From: Streptomyces qinzhouensis
GTDB lineage: Bacteria; Actinomycetota; Actinomycetes; Streptomycetales; Streptomycetaceae
Direction: 5' to 3'
NCBI RefSeq assembly: GCF_007856155.1
Contig: NZ_CP042266.1
Span: forward strand, 7,998,001-8,062,000
Length of the DNA: 64,000 nt
The notes under the pieces are model-generated. The model was not told the origin of the DNA. It saw only the letters and a list, made by a program, of their open reading frames with translations, and ran no database searches. This document shows, piece by piece, positions 16,872 to 26,477 of this stretch; within the stretch, counting starts at the first letter, position 1, and the number at the start of each line of letters is the position of its first letter. The translations under genes and the position numbers were made by a program.

Positions 16872-17060
16872 GGTCTCACCCGGCTCGACTGGATCAACAC
16901 GGGATTCACAGCCCTGGCTGACGGTCACCCGCTGCCGCCCCCTCTGGAGGACCCCGACCGTGTCTGGCAGGTCCTGGGAACCGATCCCGATGTCCCCGAC
17001 AACATCACCGGCTGGGCCGTCCCACCCGAGCGCCCCCCTTCCGGCCCTCCGCCCCCCCCG
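16872..17060 (+). pseudogene. Partial duplicate of the hypothetical gene at 14587-15898
   Basis: Starting at GGTCTCACCCGGCTCGACTG this segment repeats 15376-15564 with roughly a dozen substitutions. It also has one deleted base and a C8 instead of C7 run at the same place. It has no start of its own and is flanked on both sides by short tandem repeats. It is a silent fragment that could serve as a recombination partner for the complete copy 1.3 kb away. Confidence 0.85.
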
Positions 17061-17272
17061 CTCCCCGCCCCCCCCGCTTCCCGGTTCCCCGGTTCCCGGT
17101 TCCCCGGTTCCCGGTTCCCCGGTTCCGGGCTTCCTGCTCCCCGGTTTCCGGTTTCCGGTTTCCGGTTTCCCGGCTCCCGGCTCCCGGCTTCCGGTTTCCG
17201 GTTTTCTGGTTTCCGGGTTTTCTGGTTTCCCGGTTTCCGGTTTTCTGGGTGTCCGGTTTTTTGGTTCGGGTG
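17061..17272. repeat. Tandem CCCGGTTCC / CCGGTTT repeats
   Basis: About 210 bp of short GGTTCCCC and GGTTTCC units that grade into T-richer GGTTTTCTGG words next to the fabG-like stop. Nothing coding is visible. Confidence 0.8.
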
Positions 17273-17280
17273 GTTGGTGT

Positions 17281-18048
17281 TCAGGTCAGGGAGATCCCGC
17301 CGTCGACGCTGAGGATCTGTCCGGTGAGGTAGTCGTTGTCGAGGAAGACCCCGATGGCGGGGGCTACTTCTTCGGGGGTGGTCAGCCGGGGGACCGGTAG
17401 CTTGGCGGCCAGACTCTGCCGGAACTTTTCGCTGGCGTTCGCTGTCATCCGGGTCTCCATGAACCCCGGCGAGAGAGCGTTCACCGTCACTCCACGGCGC
17501 CCGCACTCGACCGCCAGGGTACGCGTCAGGCCGATCACCCCCGCCTTGGAAGCGGCGTAGGCGGTCTGGCCGGACGTAGCGACCAGAGCCGACGGCGACA
17601 CCACGTTGATGATCCGCCCCCACCGTCTCTTGACCATCGACGGCAACACCGCACGGCACACATGGAACGTGCCCATCAGGTTCGTCTCGATGACCTCGCC
17701 CCACACCTCGGGCGACTGACTCATCATCAGCGCGTCCTTGCGGACAGCGGCGTTGCTCACCAGGACATCGACCTCGCCCAGCTCCTCGGCGACACGCCGG
17801 TACAGGGCGGTCACCGATTCCCAGCTGCTCACATCGGCCTGGACGACGACCGAGTCGTTCGTCAGACGCATCCCGACCTCCCGGGCACCGTCCTCGGCCC
17901 GGTTGTAGTGGAGAGCGACCCGGCATCCGAGCCGGTCGAGCTCGACGGCGACGGCCGCACCGAACCCGCCGGACGCGCCGGTCACCAGAGCGACGGGCCG
18001 CTCCGGACGCGGTGCGGACAGGGGGCGGGCCTGGGCGGGGGCGGTCAT
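17281..18048 (-). CDS. 3-oxoacyl-ACP reductase (FabG-like SDR)
   Basis: 255 residues from the ATG at 18048, which overlaps the KASIII stop (ATGA). The cofactor motif VTGASGGFGAAVAVEL, the NNAG-equivalent VSNAAVRKD, catalytic Ser/Tyr/Lys in NVVSPSALVATSGQTAYAASK, and the C-terminal TGQILSVDGG are all present. This is a complete NADPH-dependent ketoreductase of the fatty acid/polyketide type. It would reduce a beta-ketoacyl group on the neighbouring discrete ACP after condensation by the KASIII enzyme. It is the last intact gene of the SARP-box operon. Confidence 0.92.
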   Translation of the reverse strand: MTAPAQARPLSAPRPERPVALVTGASGGFGAAVAVELDRLGCRVALHYNRAEDGAREVGMRLTNDSVVVQADVSSWESVTALYRRVAEELGEVDVLVSNAAVRKDALMMSQSPEVWGEVIETNLMGTFHVCRAVLPSMVKRRWGRIINVVSPSALVATSGQTAYAASKAGVIGLTRTLAVECGRRGVTVNALSPGFMETRMTANASEKFRQSLAAKLPVPRLTTPEEVAPAIGVFLDNDYLTGQILSVDGGISLT

Positions 18049-19064
18049 GACGTCCACCCCACCGGCTCGCCCGCACCCCACTCGACCAGCGCGGTCAGCC
18101 ACACCATGCCGGCACCGAACGCCGCGAACAGCACCCGGTCGCCCCGCTGGATACGCCCCGCGTCGAGGGCTTCGGCCAGCGCGATCGGCATCGACGCCGC
18201 CCCCGTGTTGCCGTAGTACTCGATGTTGGTGATCAACCGCTCCCGCGGTACCCGGGAGCGTTCGAGGATCGAGTCGATGATGCGCATGTTCGCCTGGTGC
18301 GGCAGCAGATGGTCGATGTCGCCGGGTTCCAGGTCCGCCGACCGGAGTGTCCGTTTCACCGAGCCCACGGTGAAACGGACGGCGTTGAGGTAGATCTCGT
18401 TGCCCTTGATCTGCGCGTAGTGCTGCTTGTTCCTCAGCGTCGCCTCACTGGCCGGCAGCCGGCTGCCGCCGGCCGGGATCCTGAGGCTGTCGACCTTGGT
18501 GCCGTCGCACCCCATGTCCCACGACCGCAGCCAGCTCCGGTCGTGGGGGGTCAGGACGACCGCACCCGCCCCGTCGCCGATCAGCACCCCCAGATCCCGG
18601 TCCTCGGGGTTGACGACCAGCGAGTGCGTGTCGGTCCCGATCAGGAGGATCGGGCGCGGGTCGATCGCCATCAGCCCGGCCGCCACCACAAAGCCGTAGG
18701 CGAAACCGGCGCACTCGGCATTCACATCATGGGCACCGCCTGCCGTGCCCAGTTCACGCTGCACGAACGCGGACGTCGCCGGCGACAACTGCTCGGGCGT
18801 GCCCGAGGCGAGAATGAGATGCGAGATCTGATCGGGCCGCAAACCCGCACGGGCAAGCGCCCGCCGGCCGGCCTCGACGGCCAGCGACGCGGTGGTCTCA
18901 CCCGGCCCGACGATCCGCCGCTCACGGATCCCGGTCCGCTGCACGATCCAGTCCTCGTCCACACCGAACCGCGCGGCCAGCTCCCCATTGGTGAGCCGCC
19001 CCTCGGGCAGACAACTGCCCCACCCGGTGATGCCGATACCCGCCATCCCCGGCCCCGCGGTCAC
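18045..19064 (-). CDS. 3-oxoacyl-ACP synthase III (FabH-like KASIII)
   Basis: 339 residues from the GTG at 19064, preferred because GTGA overlaps the ACP stop; an ATG six codons later also fits. The Cys-His-Asn triad is intact: Cys118 in [10 protein letters not shown], His256 in [10 protein letters not shown] and Asn286 in [15 protein letters not shown] enzymes condense an acyl-CoA or acyl-carrier starter with malonyl-ACP, and variants in secondary metabolism act as acyltransferases. With a discrete ACP and a ketoreductase in the same operon, a single extension-reduction step is the simplest role. The acyl donor could be the pyrrolyl-PCP made further right, which is inference. Confidence 0.92.
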   Translation of the reverse strand: MTAGPGMAGIGITGWGSCLPEGRLTNGELAARFGVDEDWIVQRTGIRERRIVGPGETTASLAVEAGRRALARAGLRPDQISHLILASGTPEQLSPATSAFVQRELGTAGGAHDVNAECAGFAYGFVVAAGLMAIDPRPILLIGTDTHSLVVNPEDRDLGVLIGDGAGAVVLTPHDRSWLRSWDMGCDGTKVDSLRIPAGGSRLPASEATLRNKQHYAQIKGNEIYLNAVRFTVGSVKRTLRSADLEPGDIDHLLPHQANMRIIDSILERSRVPRERLITNIEYYGNTGAASMPIALAEALDAGRIQRGDRVLFAAFGAGMVWLTALVEWGAGEPVGWTS

Positions 19065-19336
19065 TTGCCGCCGGCCGCGGGAGCGACCGCAACGGTGCTG
19101 TGAACGGCCAGCAACTGCTGATGAACGGCCCGGAAGGTGACGGTGTCGTCGATGCTCTCGACAATCGTCTCGTCCACCCCCAGATCCGGATACTGCTCCT
19201 GCATGTCGTACACCCACTCCATGAGGTCGAGCGAGTCGACCCCCGACGTGGTCAGCGGCGTGTCCGGGTCGAAGACACTGATCCGGCTCACGGCCATCAA
19301 CCGGTCGACGGACACTTCGAGCGTGGGAAGGTGCAT
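19061..19336 (-). CDS. Acyl carrier protein
   Basis: 91 residues with the phosphopantetheine site [10 protein letters not shown] (Ser35) and an ATG preceded by CAGGAG. The body is acidic ([20 protein letters not shown]), typical of ACPs, with an Ala/Val/Pro tail. It is the first gene of an overlapping operon with the KASIII and FabG genes and is read from a promoter with the shared heptamer box. It would carry malonyl or the growing acyl chain for that pair. Confidence 0.92.
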   Translation of the reverse strand: MHLPTLEVSVDRLMAVSRISVFDPDTPLTTSGVDSLDLMEWVYDMQEQYPDLGVDETIVESIDDTVTFRAVHQQLLAVHSTVAVAPAAGGK

Positions 19337-19374
19337 GGCGCACTCCTGGTCGTTGTAATCGGCCTGCGGGCCGC

Positions 19375-19407
19375 ACCGTACGAAGCCCCCCGCAAGCACT
19401 TCGCAAG
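19375..19407 (-). promoter_or_regulatory. SARP-type promoter of the ACP-KASIII-FabG operon
   Basis: On the minus strand, CTTGCGA (19407-19401), 4 nt, CTTGCGG (19396-19390), 9 nt, then TACGGT as -10 (19380-19375). Transcription should begin near 19368, about 32 nt before the ACP start. Heptamer spacing of 11 bp close upstream of the -10, without a -35, is the hallmark of SARP activation. Confidence 0.75.
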
Positions 19408-19429
19408 TCCGAGCCCCCCGGGCAGCCGC

Positions 19430-20300
19430 ACCACCCCCGACACCCACACCACCCCGGCCTACCACCCCGGCACACGTACCGCTCCGGCGCACGGCCCCGG
19501 CACCCGCACCACCCCGGCCTACCACCCCGGCACCCGCACCGCCCCGGCCTACGGCCCCGGCACCCGCACCGCCCGGGCACCGCCCGGCACACGTACCGCC
19601 CCGGCGTACGGCCCCGGCACCCGCACCGCCCGGGCACCGCACCCCGGTACCCGCACGGCCCGACCGCGCACGGCCCGTGCGGAAGCAGGGCCCGGGCAAC
19701 ACGCACGGCCCCGGCAGACGTTCCCCGGGCACATGCACGGCCCCGGCACAACCGACGACCGCCCACCCCCCACCCCCGGCCGTCCCCCACCGCCCGGCCC
19801 GCGTTCCCGGCGGCGTGCCGTGCCGTGCCGCCCGCGCCGTACCGCCGCGCCGTACCCGCGCCGCCCCACCCCCGGCCCGCGCGTTCCCGCCCGTGCCCCC
19901 CACCGCCGGCCCGCGTTCCCGGCAGCGTGCCGTGCCGTGCCGTGCCGTGCCGTGCCGTGCCGTGCCGTGCCGCCTGCGCCGTGCCGTCCCGTCGGCCGTC
20001 CCACCCCCCCGCCCGCGTTCCCGGCAGCGTGCCGTGCCGTGCCGCCTGCGCCGTGCCGTCCCGTCGGCCGTCCCACCCCCCCCGCCCGCGTACCCGGCGG
20101 CGTGCCGCGCCGCGCCGTGCCGCGCCGCGCCGTGCCGCGCCGTCCCGTCGGCCGTTCCGCACTCCCGCCTCGCGCACTCCCGCCTCGCGTACCCCCGCCT
20201 CGCGTACCCGGCAGCCTGCCGCGCCGTGCCGCGCCCGGCCCGCGCGTTCCCGCCCGCGCCCCCCACCCCCGGCCCGCGTTCCCGCCCGCCCCGCTTCCTG
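19430..20300. repeat. 0.9-kb low-complexity tandem repeat region
   Basis: The region separates the ACP promoter from the first SARP gene. From 19430 to about 19650 it is built of CCCCGGCACCCGCACC units with TACGGCC/TACCACC variants. Around 19925-19975 it is a 5-bp GTGCC microsatellite of about ten units. From about 19915 to 20095 a unit of about 70 bp occurs twice, almost identical. The open frames ([14 protein letters not shown] protein repeats) have no start signals and are consequences of repetition. I see no gene. Confidence 0.8.
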
Positions 20301-20496
20301 TGCCGTGGCGGGTGCCGGGCCGCCCGCCCCCTGGCGCCTGCCCGCCCCGGGCCGCCCGCCCGCGGAGGGGCGCGCAAGGCTAAAGCCGGGCGATACCGCC
20401 CCGGTCCCACCCCCCTCGGCCCGGTCCCGGCACCCGGCTGGTACCACCGGGCCGGAACCTGTCCACCACACAAGCACCTCGAGGGGGAGAGGCTCC

Positions 20497-22674
20497 ATGG
20501 ACACCGAGATCGACATACTGGGACCCGTAGCCCTACGCCGCGCCGGCGCCGTACACCATCTCCAGAGCGCACAGGCCCGGGTGGCGCTGGCCCGCCTCGT
20601 TCTCGCCGGCCCCGAAGGCGTGACACGCGAGGAACTGGCCGACGTCATCTGGCCCGGGGCGCTCCCGCCCACCTGGGCATCGGCCCTGCGGACCCTGGTC
20701 AGCCGGCTGCGGGCCTTCCTGGGACCCGTCCGGGGCGAGCCGGTGAACCCGGTGGTCAAACAAGGCGGCCGCTACCTCCTGGCCCTGGCCCCGGGCACCC
20801 TCGTCGACGTGGAGGACGCGACCCGCTCGGTGGCCGCCGCCCACGACGCGCTCACCGCCGGGAACCTGACCGCCGCCGGCCGGCTCGCCGCCCGCGCCGC
20901 GGACCGCCTCCGATCCCCGTTCCTGTCCGAACACGACGGCGACTGGGTCGCCGGCTGGCGCGAGCGCCTGACCGAGGACCTGGTCACCGCCCTGGAAATC
21001 GCCAGCCGGGCGGCCACCGCCACCGGCGACCACCGGCGCGCCGCCCTCCTCGCCGAGGAGGCCACCGACCGGGCCCCCGCCCGCGAAAGCGCCCACCGCT
21101 GCCTCATCGCCGCCCGCGAGGCCATGGGCAACCGGGCCGAGGCCCTGCGCGCCTACCAGCGGCTGCGCCGCTACCTCGCCGAAGAACTCGGCGTCGACCC
21201 GGCACCCGAAACCGAAGCCGCTTTCCTGGCCCTCCTCGGCCCCTCCTCACCTCCCGCCGCCCCCGCCCGCCACCCCGCCGCCCGCCGCCGCCCCCTCCCC
21301 TTCACGGGCCGCCGCGGCGAGAAGACGGCCCTGGCCGCCGCCTGGGACCGGGCCGCCGCGGGCCGCCGGCAATTCGTCCTGGTCACCGGCGAGTCGGGCA
21401 TCGGCAAAACCCGGCTCCTGCAGGAAACCGGGGCAGCGATCGCCGCCGACGGCGGACTGCTCCTGGCCGGCCGCTGCGACGAGAACGCCCTCACCCCCTG
21501 CCAGCCCCTCATCGAAGCCCTCGACGGCTACGCCGCCGCCTGCACCCACGACCCGCTCACCGCCGTCTCCCCCGCCTTCCGCGGCCCCCTGCGCCGCCTC
21601 CTCCCCTCCCTCGGCGGCCCCTGCCCACCCGCGCAACTGCCCGAACAGCCCATCCTGTTCGCCGCCCTCACCCAGCTCCTGCGGGCAGCGGCGGGCGAAC
21701 GCCCCTGCGCCCTCCTGATCGACGACGCCCACTGGGCCGACCCGCAGACCGTCCTCCTCCTGCGCCACCTGCTGCGCACCACCGCCGACACCCGCCTGTG
21801 CATCGTCGTCGCCGCCAGGAACGACCTTCCCGCGCCGGCCCGGCGGCGGGTCTGGGCCGGCCTGGACGAGGCGATGCTCCCCTTCGAACACACCGGCGAG
21901 GCAACCGAGGTGGCCCTTACCGGTCTCGACCTCACCGCCGCCCGGACCCTCGCACACCACCTCAACACCACCACCAGCACAACCACCGGCACCAGCAGCA
22001 CCAGCACCAGCATCGGCATCGGCACCAGCACCAGCATCGGCATCGGCATCGGCACCGGCACCGGCATCGGCACCGGCACCGGCACCGGCACCGGCACCGG
22101 CACCGGCATCGGCATCGGCACCGGCATCGGCATCGGCACCGGACCCGGCATCGGCACCGGCACCGGACCCGGCCCCACCACCAGCAGCACCGGGGGTGAT
22201 CCGGTCCACCGGGCCCACACCCGCAGCGCCGGAAACCCCTTCATGCTCCTGGAACTACTGCACCACCGGGCCGGCCCGGACGCCGTACCCCCCGCCGTCG
22301 CCCGCCTGGTCACCACCAAACAGGCCGCCATCGGCCAGGACGCCACCCGCCTCCTCCACGTCGCCGCCGTCACCGGCCCCACCATCGCCTTCGACACCGC
22401 CGCAAGAGCCGCCGGACTCGACGTCCTCGCCGCCCTGGACGCCCTCGAATCCCTCCTCACCGCCGGGATCCTCGCCGAGGTCACCGCCGCCGGCTCCAAC
22501 GACCCCGACCGGCCCGCCCTCTACACCTTCCGCCACGACGTCGTACGCCAGGCCGTCGACGAACAGATCACCACCGCCCGCCGCCGCCACGTCACCTCCC
22601 TGCAACCCCCCCTCCCCACCACCCGCAACGACACCGCCCACCAGCTCTCCCGCACCGGCGCCGAACCCCTGTGA
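20497..22674 (+). CDS. SARP-family regulator with AAA ATPase domain
   Basis: 725 residues from the ATG at 20497 (GAGGGGGA upstream). Residues 1-90 form the winged-helix DNA-binding domain ([17 protein letters not shown] start; [19 protein letters not shown]), 95-245 the bacterial transcriptional activation domain ([20 protein letters not shown]), and from about 270 an ATPase with Walker [14 protein letters not shown] and Walker [12 protein letters not shown] run of some 55 Gly/Ile/Thr residues encoded by a hexanucleotide microsatellite interrupts the ATPase part. The protein ends shortly after the ATPase, shorter than AfsR-type proteins with TPR tails. Together with the next gene it is a candidate activator of the heptamer-box promoters. 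Confidence 0.88.
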   Translation: MDTEIDILGPVALRRAGAVHHLQSAQARVALARLVLAGPEGVTREELADVIWPGALPPTWASALRTLVSRLRAFLGPVRGEPVNPVVKQGGRYLLALAPGTLVDVEDATRSVAAAHDALTAGNLTAAGRLAARAADRLRSPFLSEHDGDWVAGWRERLTEDLVTALEIASRAATATGDHRRAALLAEEATDRAPARESAHRCLIAAREAMGNRAEALRAYQRLRRYLAEELGVDPAPETEAAFLALLGPSSPPAAPARHPAARRRPLPFTGRRGEKTALAAAWDRAAAGRRQFVLVTGESGIGKTRLLQETGAAIAADGGLLLAGRCDENALTPCQPLIEALDGYAAACTHDPLTAVSPAFRGPLRRLLPSLGGPCPPAQLPEQPILFAALTQLLRAAAGERPCALLIDDAHWADPQTVLLLRHLLRTTADTRLCIVVAARNDLPAPARRRVWAGLDEAMLPFEHTGEATEVALTGLDLTAARTLAHHLNTTTSTTTGTSSTSTSIGIGTSTSIGIGIGTGTGIGTGTGTGTGTGTGIGIGTGIGIGTGPGIGTGTGPGPTTSSTGGDPVHRAHTRSAGNPFMLLELLHHRAGPDAVPPAVARLVTTKQAAIGQDATRLLHVAAVTGPTIAFDTAARAAGLDVLAALDALESLLTAGILAEVTAAGSNDPDRPALYTFRHDVVRQAVDEQITTARRRHVTSLQPPLPTTRNDTAHQLSRTGAEPL
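21968..22190 (+). repeat. Hexanucleotide microsatellite inside the SARP gene
   Basis: About 220 bp of GGCACC/GGCATC and ACCAGC units, encoding alternating Gly-Thr and Gly-Ile after a Ser/Thr-rich stretch. It keeps frame because all units are multiples of three, so copy number could vary without frameshift. It lies between two recognisable ATPase segments. Confidence 0.9.
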
Positions 22675-22828
22675 CCACCACCGCCACCGTCCTCGTACGG
22701 GATAAAATAATGGGAGAAAAGGAGCTCTCATCGTCACCGGTTCGTGTTACGTTGCAGCCCGATCACCCGGGCACGACGGCAGACCCGGGGCCGCCGGTTC
22801 AGCTGGCACAAGAAGGGGACAGCCTCGT
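22675..22828 (+). promoter_or_regulatory. Regulatory gap before the second SARP gene
   Basis: An AT-rich island (22700-22725) contains TAAAAT at 22703-22708, a good -10-like hexamer. A weak version of the SARP box, GTTCGTG-4 nt-GTTGCAG (22740-22757), follows, but no -10 lies at the expected distance. A short frame starting at 22710 has no clear meaning. Autoregulation is possible but weakly supported. Confidence 0.4.
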
Positions 22829-25800
22829 ATGGCACGCGTGCCTTTCGTCCCACGCCGCCGGCTGGTGGAAGAAATCCTCGGCGCCCAAAACTCCGTCCTC
22901 ATCGAAGCCGGCGGAGGATTCGGCAAAAGCGTCCTCATCGAACAGGTCAGCGCCCGCACCGCGAACGGCCTCGAAGTACGCTTACCCCGCACCCACCCCG
23001 TCACCGTCGACGAACTCACCTCCACCATCCTCAACGACACCCCCCACCCGCCCACCGGCCGGCCGCGCCCCACGGCCGCCGCCGAGCGGATCGGCGAACT
23101 CCTCGCCCGCCCCGGCGTGCCCGGCCTCCTCGTCGTCGACAACGCCGAAGCCCTCACCGACGACGCCGCCGCCTGGCTCGCCGACCTCGCCCAGGAGGAC
23201 GCCCGGCCCCCCCTGCGGATCCTCGTCGCCAGCCGCCTCTTACCGGCCCCGCTCGCCGCCATGGAATTCAGCGGCACCGCCGAGCGCTTCAACACCCAGG
23301 ACCTGCGCCTCACCCAGGAAGAAGCCACCGCCCTGGCCCGCAACGAACTCGGCGACCCGGACGGCGAACGACTCGCCACCACCCTGCACGACCTGTCGGG
23401 CGGCTGGGCCGCCCTCCTCCTGGTGATGCTGCGCCGCCTCGCCCGCACCACCGACCGCATGGCCGCCGCCACCGTCCTGCTCCGCCACCCCGGCCTCATC
23501 CGCCAGCTCATGGACCACTACGCCGCCGACCTCGACCCCGCCGACCGCCGCATGCTGATCCAACTGGCCGCGTTCCCCCTCGTCAACGACATCCTCGTCA
23601 CCGGCCTGGGCCAGCCCGGACTCCTGCAGCGCCTCATCCGCGCCGGAATCCCCTTCGCCGTCGGCGCCGACGGCTGGTCACGCCTGTGCGTGGAATCCCG
23701 GCAGACCCTGGCCGCCCTCGCCCCACTGGACCCGGCCATCGCCCGGCAAGCCGCCCCCCTCCTCACCTCCCAGGGCGCCGAACTCGCCGCCGCCGGCATC
23801 CTCGTCGACAGCGGCACCCCCGAACAGGCCGCCAGACTCGTCGCCGACATCCCCACCGCACGCATCAACCAACTCGACCCCGTCGAGTTCATCCACCTCA
23901 TGGACCGCCTCGGACCCGCCGCCGAAGCCGCCCCCCAGGTCCTGCTCCACCTCGCCCGCACCCACCGCAACCTCGGCCAGCTCACCGAGGAACGCGAAGT
24001 CATCGGCCGGGCCCTGCGCATCGTCCGCGAACACCACCCCGACGACGACCTCGCCATCGAAATCGAAAGCGAATGGCTCATCCAACGAGCCCTGCTCCAC
24101 GACACCAACGCCCTCACCCGCACCGAACACCTCCTCGAAAACACCGCCGAAGGCACCCGCGCCCAGGCCAGCCTCCTCGAAGCCCTCGGCATCGCCCTCG
24201 CCGACCGCCCCGACGGACCCAGCCTGCGCCGCGCCGAGAACGCCATGCGCCAGGCCGCCATCACCTGGGGCGAACTCGGCGAACCCGCCCGCGTCGCCGC
24301 CGTCCAGCGCGCCCTCGCCACCCACGTCCTGTCCGCCATGGGCAAAACCGGCGAAGGCGCCGTTCTGCTGCGCCGTATCGGCGCCACCAGCGACACCCGC
24401 TTCGACCGCATGCTCTGCCTGGTCATGGAAGCCCGCCTCCTCGCCCTCGGCGGAGAGACCGAACGCCCCCTCACCCTCCTCGACGACGCCATCCGCCTCG
24501 CCGAACTCCTCCACATCGACTGGGTCACCGGCCACGCCGCCTGGACCCGCCTGATCGTCGCCGCCGGCGACCACGACCAGCCCGGCGTCCTCGAACACCT
24601 GGCCGCGGCCGAAGCCGGCCTCGGCCAGATCCTGATCCACGCCGGCAGCGGCCTGCTGTTCCTGTGCGAAGCCGCCGACGCCTGCGCCACGGTCGGCGCC
24701 GGCCAGACCGCCGCCCGCCTGCTGACCGCCGCCCGCGAACACAGCGTCGAAGACCCCCGCACCCTGGCCCTGACCGAAGCCTTCATCCAGGCCCGCGCCG
24801 GCGAACCCGAAGCCGCCGACACCCTGCAAACCATGCTCGAGAACGGCGAGATCGCCCCCTGCCTGCGGTGGAAAGCCGAACTCCTCACCGGCTACGCCCG
24901 CCACGCCGCCGGCCGTATCGACGCCGCCGCCCACTGCCTGCAGACCACCCTCGACCGGGCCGCCAGCCTCGGCCACCCCGACCTCCTGGACCGCCGGGAA
25001 CACCGCATCGCGGGCATCCTGCGCTCCGCGATCCGCCTCCCCCCGGCACTCCCCGACCACGACCTCCCGGCCGGCGGCGACACCTACGACATACGCGTCC
25101 TGAGCGGATTCGAAGTCCGCCGCGGCCACACCCTGCTCCACGGCACCGGCCGCGCCAGCCAGCTCGTGAAACACCTCGTCCTCGCCGGCGGCTCCGTCCG
25201 GGTCGAGACCATGGTCGAAATGCTGTGGCCCGACGAAATGTCAGGAGTCGGCCAGCGCCGCCTCAAAAACGTCCTCACCCGCGCCCGCGCCACCTACGGC
25301 CCCCTCGTCAACCGCCGGGGACAACTCCTGTGCCTGTCCTCCTGCACCGTCGACCTCCACGCCTTCGAAGACCTCGCCCGCGCGGTCGCCGCCGCACAGG
25401 ACGGCGAACGCATCCACCGCGCCCGCACCGCCGTCACCGCCTTCACCGGACCGCTCCTGCCCGACGACCTCTACGACGACCGCATCGCCCAGCGCCGCGA
25501 GGTCCTGTGCCAGCGAGTCCTCGGCCTCATCGACGTCGTCCTGACCGCCGCCCTGGAAGCAGGCGATACGGAAGAGGCCACCGACCGCCTCGAATCGGCC
25601 ATGGACCTCGACCCCTACGACCAGGAGCGGCCCCTGCGGGTGGCCCGCGCCCTGGTCGCGGCCAAGCGCTACCTCGAGGCCAACGACCTCGCCGCCCGGG
25701 TCATCGCCGCCGCCAACGACCTCGGCGTCCCCTACGCCGTCGAATGGGACGAACTCTCCCTCAGCCCCCTCGACCGGGCCCGGGCAGCACGCCACGCAGC

Positions 25801-25885
25801 CGGTCCACTTCCTCGCACCACGACTCGAGGCCCTCTGCCCGCAACAGGTGCGTCCCGACCAGCAGTCCGCCATAGCCGGCGCTGA
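22829..25885 (+). CDS. Large regulator: MalT-like NTPase with C-terminal BTAD/SARP domain, TTA codons
   Basis: 1018 residues. The N-terminus is a MalT/STAND-type NTPase (VPRRRLVEEILGAQNSVLIE; Walker A EAGGGFGKSVLIE; LLVVDNAEALTDDAAAWLAD), residues about 330-740 are helical TPR-like repeats, and the C-terminus is a SARP-like module. That module runs from VLSGFEVRRGHTLLHG and MVEMLWPDEMSGVGQRRLKN to RLESAMDLDPYDQERPLRVA. Domain order is reversed relative to AfsR. Two in-frame TTA codons (codon 52 at 22982 and codon 138 at 23240) imply dependence on the bldA leucyl-tRNA. The last 125 bp overlap the opposite-strand trpC-like gene. Confidence 0.88.
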   Translation: MARVPFVPRRRLVEEILGAQNSVLIEAGGGFGKSVLIEQVSARTANGLEVRLPRTHPVTVDELTSTILNDTPHPPTGRPRPTAAAERIGELLARPGVPGLLVVDNAEALTDDAAAWLADLAQEDARPPLRILVASRLLPAPLAAMEFSGTAERFNTQDLRLTQEEATALARNELGDPDGERLATTLHDLSGGWAALLLVMLRRLARTTDRMAAATVLLRHPGLIRQLMDHYAADLDPADRRMLIQLAAFPLVNDILVTGLGQPGLLQRLIRAGIPFAVGADGWSRLCVESRQTLAALAPLDPAIARQAAPLLTSQGAELAAAGILVDSGTPEQAARLVADIPTARINQLDPVEFIHLMDRLGPAAEAAPQVLLHLARTHRNLGQLTEEREVIGRALRIVREHHPDDDLAIEIESEWLIQRALLHDTNALTRTEHLLENTAEGTRAQASLLEALGIALADRPDGPSLRRAENAMRQAAITWGELGEPARVAAVQRALATHVLSAMGKTGEGAVLLRRIGATSDTRFDRMLCLVMEARLLALGGETERPLTLLDDAIRLAELLHIDWVTGHAAWTRLIVAAGDHDQPGVLEHLAAAEAGLGQILIHAGSGLLFLCEAADACATVGAGQTAARLLTAAREHSVEDPRTLALTEAFIQARAGEPEAADTLQTMLENGEIAPCLRWKAELLTGYARHAAGRIDAAAHCLQTTLDRAASLGHPDLLDRREHRIAGILRSAIRLPPALPDHDLPAGGDTYDIRVLSGFEVRRGHTLLHGTGRASQLVKHLVLAGGSVRVETMVEMLWPDEMSGVGQRRLKNVLTRARATYGPLVNRRGQLLCLSSCTVDLHAFEDLARAVAAAQDGERIHRARTAVTAFTGPLLPDDLYDDRIAQRREVLCQRVLGLIDVVLTAALEAGDTEEATDRLESAMDLDPYDQERPLRVARALVAAKRYLEANDLAARVIAAANDLGVPYAVEWDELSLSPLDRARAARHAAGPLPRTTTRGPLPATGASRPAVRHSRR

Positions 25886-26477
25886 GCAGCCCGGCCGCGA
25901 CCCGCGGATCGTCGATACCACTGGCACTGACCGGGCAGCCGGTCCCCGTACGCCGCACCGCAGGCAGCAGCCGGCCACTGCGGCCGGTATCGGCGTCCCC
26001 GCGCTCACGATTGCGGATATCCCGGTTGTTGACGGCCACCACACACCCCTCGCACGACGGCAGCGCCTCCACCTCGGCCACCGAAGCCACCTCGATGAAA
26101 GGCGTGAGACCGAGCCGCAGCGCCTCCCGCGCCAGCCGCGCCAGCGCCGCCTTCGGCAGCACCGCCGCCGTCAGCAGCACCGCAGACGCCCCCAGCCCCC
26201 TCGCGGCCCGCAACTGGCCGGAGTTGGTGAGGAAATCCTTCTGCAGAACAGGCAGCCCGGTACGCCGCACCACCTCCGCCAGCAGCGCGGTGTCGCCCCC
26301 GAACCAGCGGCCGGTGACGACGGAGAGACAGGGCGCGCCGGCGGCCTCGTAGCGGGCCACGATCTCGGCCGGTGACCGGCCGCGGAACAGGTCCTCGCCC
26401 TGTGCCGACCGGGGCTTGAGCTCCATGATGACCGGCCGGTCGGCGCCCAGCAGCGCGTCGATGAACACCGAGCCCAT
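25761..26477 (-). CDS. trpC: Indole-3-glycerol-phosphate synthase paralogue (TrpC-like)
   Basis: 238 residues, shorter at the N-terminus than housekeeping TrpC. Visible active-site equivalents: VIMELKPRS (Glu and Lys), LPVLQKDFL (general acid Lys), TPFIEVAS (Glu) and VVAVNNRDI (Asn). The usual VSESGI is VSASGI, so one conserved Glu is Ala. It would convert CdRP to indole-3-glycerol phosphate. The start at 26477 overlaps the TrpF stop by one base (TGATG). It is the last gene of the pyrrole/indole operon. The substitutions suggest a specialised enzyme, possibly acting on a modified anthranilate. Confidence 0.85.
   Translation of the reverse strand: MGSVFIDALLGADRPVIMELKPRSAQGEDLFRGRSPAEIVARYEAAGAPCLSVVTGRWFGGDTALLAEVVRRTGLPVLQKDFLTNSGQLRAARGLGASAVLLTAAVLPKAALARLAREALRLGLTPFIEVASVAEVEALPSCEGCVVAVNNRDIRNRERGDADTGRSGRLLPAVRRTGTGCPVSASGIDDPRVAAGLLSAGYGGLLVGTHLLRAEGLESWCEEVDRLRGVLPGPGRGG

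Noticed and set aside
16047..16928. A 293-codon minus frame running from repeats into the small ORFs
   Set aside because: Its first half is a translation of short tandem repeats; only the tail after the ATG at 16280 looks protein-like.
19100..20383. Open frame with [14 protein letters not shown] repeats
   Set aside because: Produced by tandem repeats in non-coding DNA and overlapping the antisense of ACP; no ribosome-binding site.
22740..22757. Fourth SARP box upstream of the second SARP gene
   Set aside because: Heptamers match only partly and there is no -10 at the fixed distance, so it is not counted with the three good boxes.
22744..25875. A 1043-codon Arg/Pro-rich open frame overlapping the second SARP gene
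   Set aside because: No motif and no start signal; the overlapping frame has complete NTPase and SARP domains.
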